From an uncultured Peptoniphilus sp. (lineage in GTDB: Bacteria > Bacillota > Clostridia > Tissierellales > Peptoniphilaceae): a DNA stretch of 13,645 nt. Both the position numbers and the translations under genes were made by a program. The DNA lies in contig CABTWG010000033.1 in assembly GCA_902488455.1 (NCBI GenBank), forward strand, positions 1 to 13,645, in the 5' to 3' direction. The notes beneath the pieces were generated by a model. That model did not search any database. It was given only the letters and a program-made list of their open reading frames with translations, and was not told the DNA's origin. Numbering within the stretch: position 1 is the stretch's first letter; the number at the start of each line of letters is the position of its first letter. Positions 13,607 through 13,645 of this stretch are shown piece by piece.

Positions 13607-13645
13607 CTATAAACATTTTACACTAAAAGAACGAGAAATGATAAA
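13599..13645 (+). CDS. IS30-family transposase, 5' fragment
   Basis: Only the first 15 residues, MNHYKHFTLKEREMI, are in the window. This is the standard opening of IS30-family transposases in Firmicutes (MNHYKHLTLEEREKI-like), the start of an N-terminal helix-turn-helix that binds the element's ends. AGGAG lies six bases before the ATG. The rest of the gene is beyond the window, so whether it is intact is unknown. Confidence 0.75.
   Translation, partial: MNHYKHFTLKEREMI

Larger units (their letters stand above)
13510..13645 (+). mobile_element. Left end of an IS30-family insertion sequence, cut by the window edge
   Basis: The start of an IS30-type transposase lies at 13599, preceded by an AT-rich leader containing CTAAGTGCAACA (13523-13534 approximately), which resembles the inner part of terminal repeats of this family (the IS30 end has CAACGCAACA). 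The outer boundary is placed near 13510 by comparison and is uncertain by several bases; the target duplication and right end are outside the window. Confidence 0.6.

Noticed and set aside
1..13645. CRISPR arrays, tRNA or rRNA genes, toxin-antitoxin or phage modules
   Set aside because: No repeat-spacer pattern, no cloverleaf or rRNA motifs, and no defence or phage genes were seen in either strand.

Overview
The window looks like chromosomal DNA of a low-GC, Gram-positive, anaerobic Firmicute. The AT-rich codons, strong AGGAGG-type ribosome sites, pyruvate formate-lyase operon, DUF4364 gene and CcpA-like regulator together suggest the Clostridia/Tissierellia, perhaps an Anaerococcus/Peptoniphilus-like genus. 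The genus is inference; no rRNA or other phylogenetic marker is present.

Layout. Bases 1-213 hold a probable promoter leaving the window to the left and the terminator of the first operon. Bases 214-2127 (minus) carry a lipid kinase and a CcpA/LacI-family regulator, tightly coupled. Bases 2216-3392 (minus) carry a ytxH-ytxG-like envelope/stress pair with a strong terminator and a promoter that looks like a sigma-B site. Bases 3410-3593 (minus) carry a structured small RNA of about 184 nt with its own near-consensus promoter and 3' U-tract; 6S RNA is the leading guess. Bases 3654-5812 hold an RluA-type pseudouridine synthase (minus), NAD kinase (plus) and a small HAAS-like membrane protein (minus). 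Bases 5849-9210 (minus) are the pyruvate formate-lyase operon. Bases 9281-11418 (plus) are a queT - Nudix - MFS operon. Bases 11426-12771 (minus) are a secreted protein of unknown function. Bases 12876-13471 (minus) are a DUF4364 protein. From about 13510 the window runs into the left end of an IS30-family element, cut by the window edge.

The most striking feature is the pyruvate formate-lyase. The 698-residue core carries the Cys-Cys active site but ends before the glycyl-radical domain. That domain is a separate 77-residue gene starting in the TAATG overlap with the core stop, with its own ribosome site, followed by an activase with an unusual acidic N-terminal extension. The enzyme therefore seems to be built from two chains, as if the E. 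coli GrcA (YfiD) repair strategy were the normal state. A TGTGA-N6-TCACT palindrome lies about 40 bp upstream of the likely start of transcription, as expected for an Fnr/CRP-type activator.

Other points worth following up are the unassigned RNA, the sigma-B-like promoter, and an inverted repeat at the IS30 end that would hide the transposase start only in read-through transcripts.
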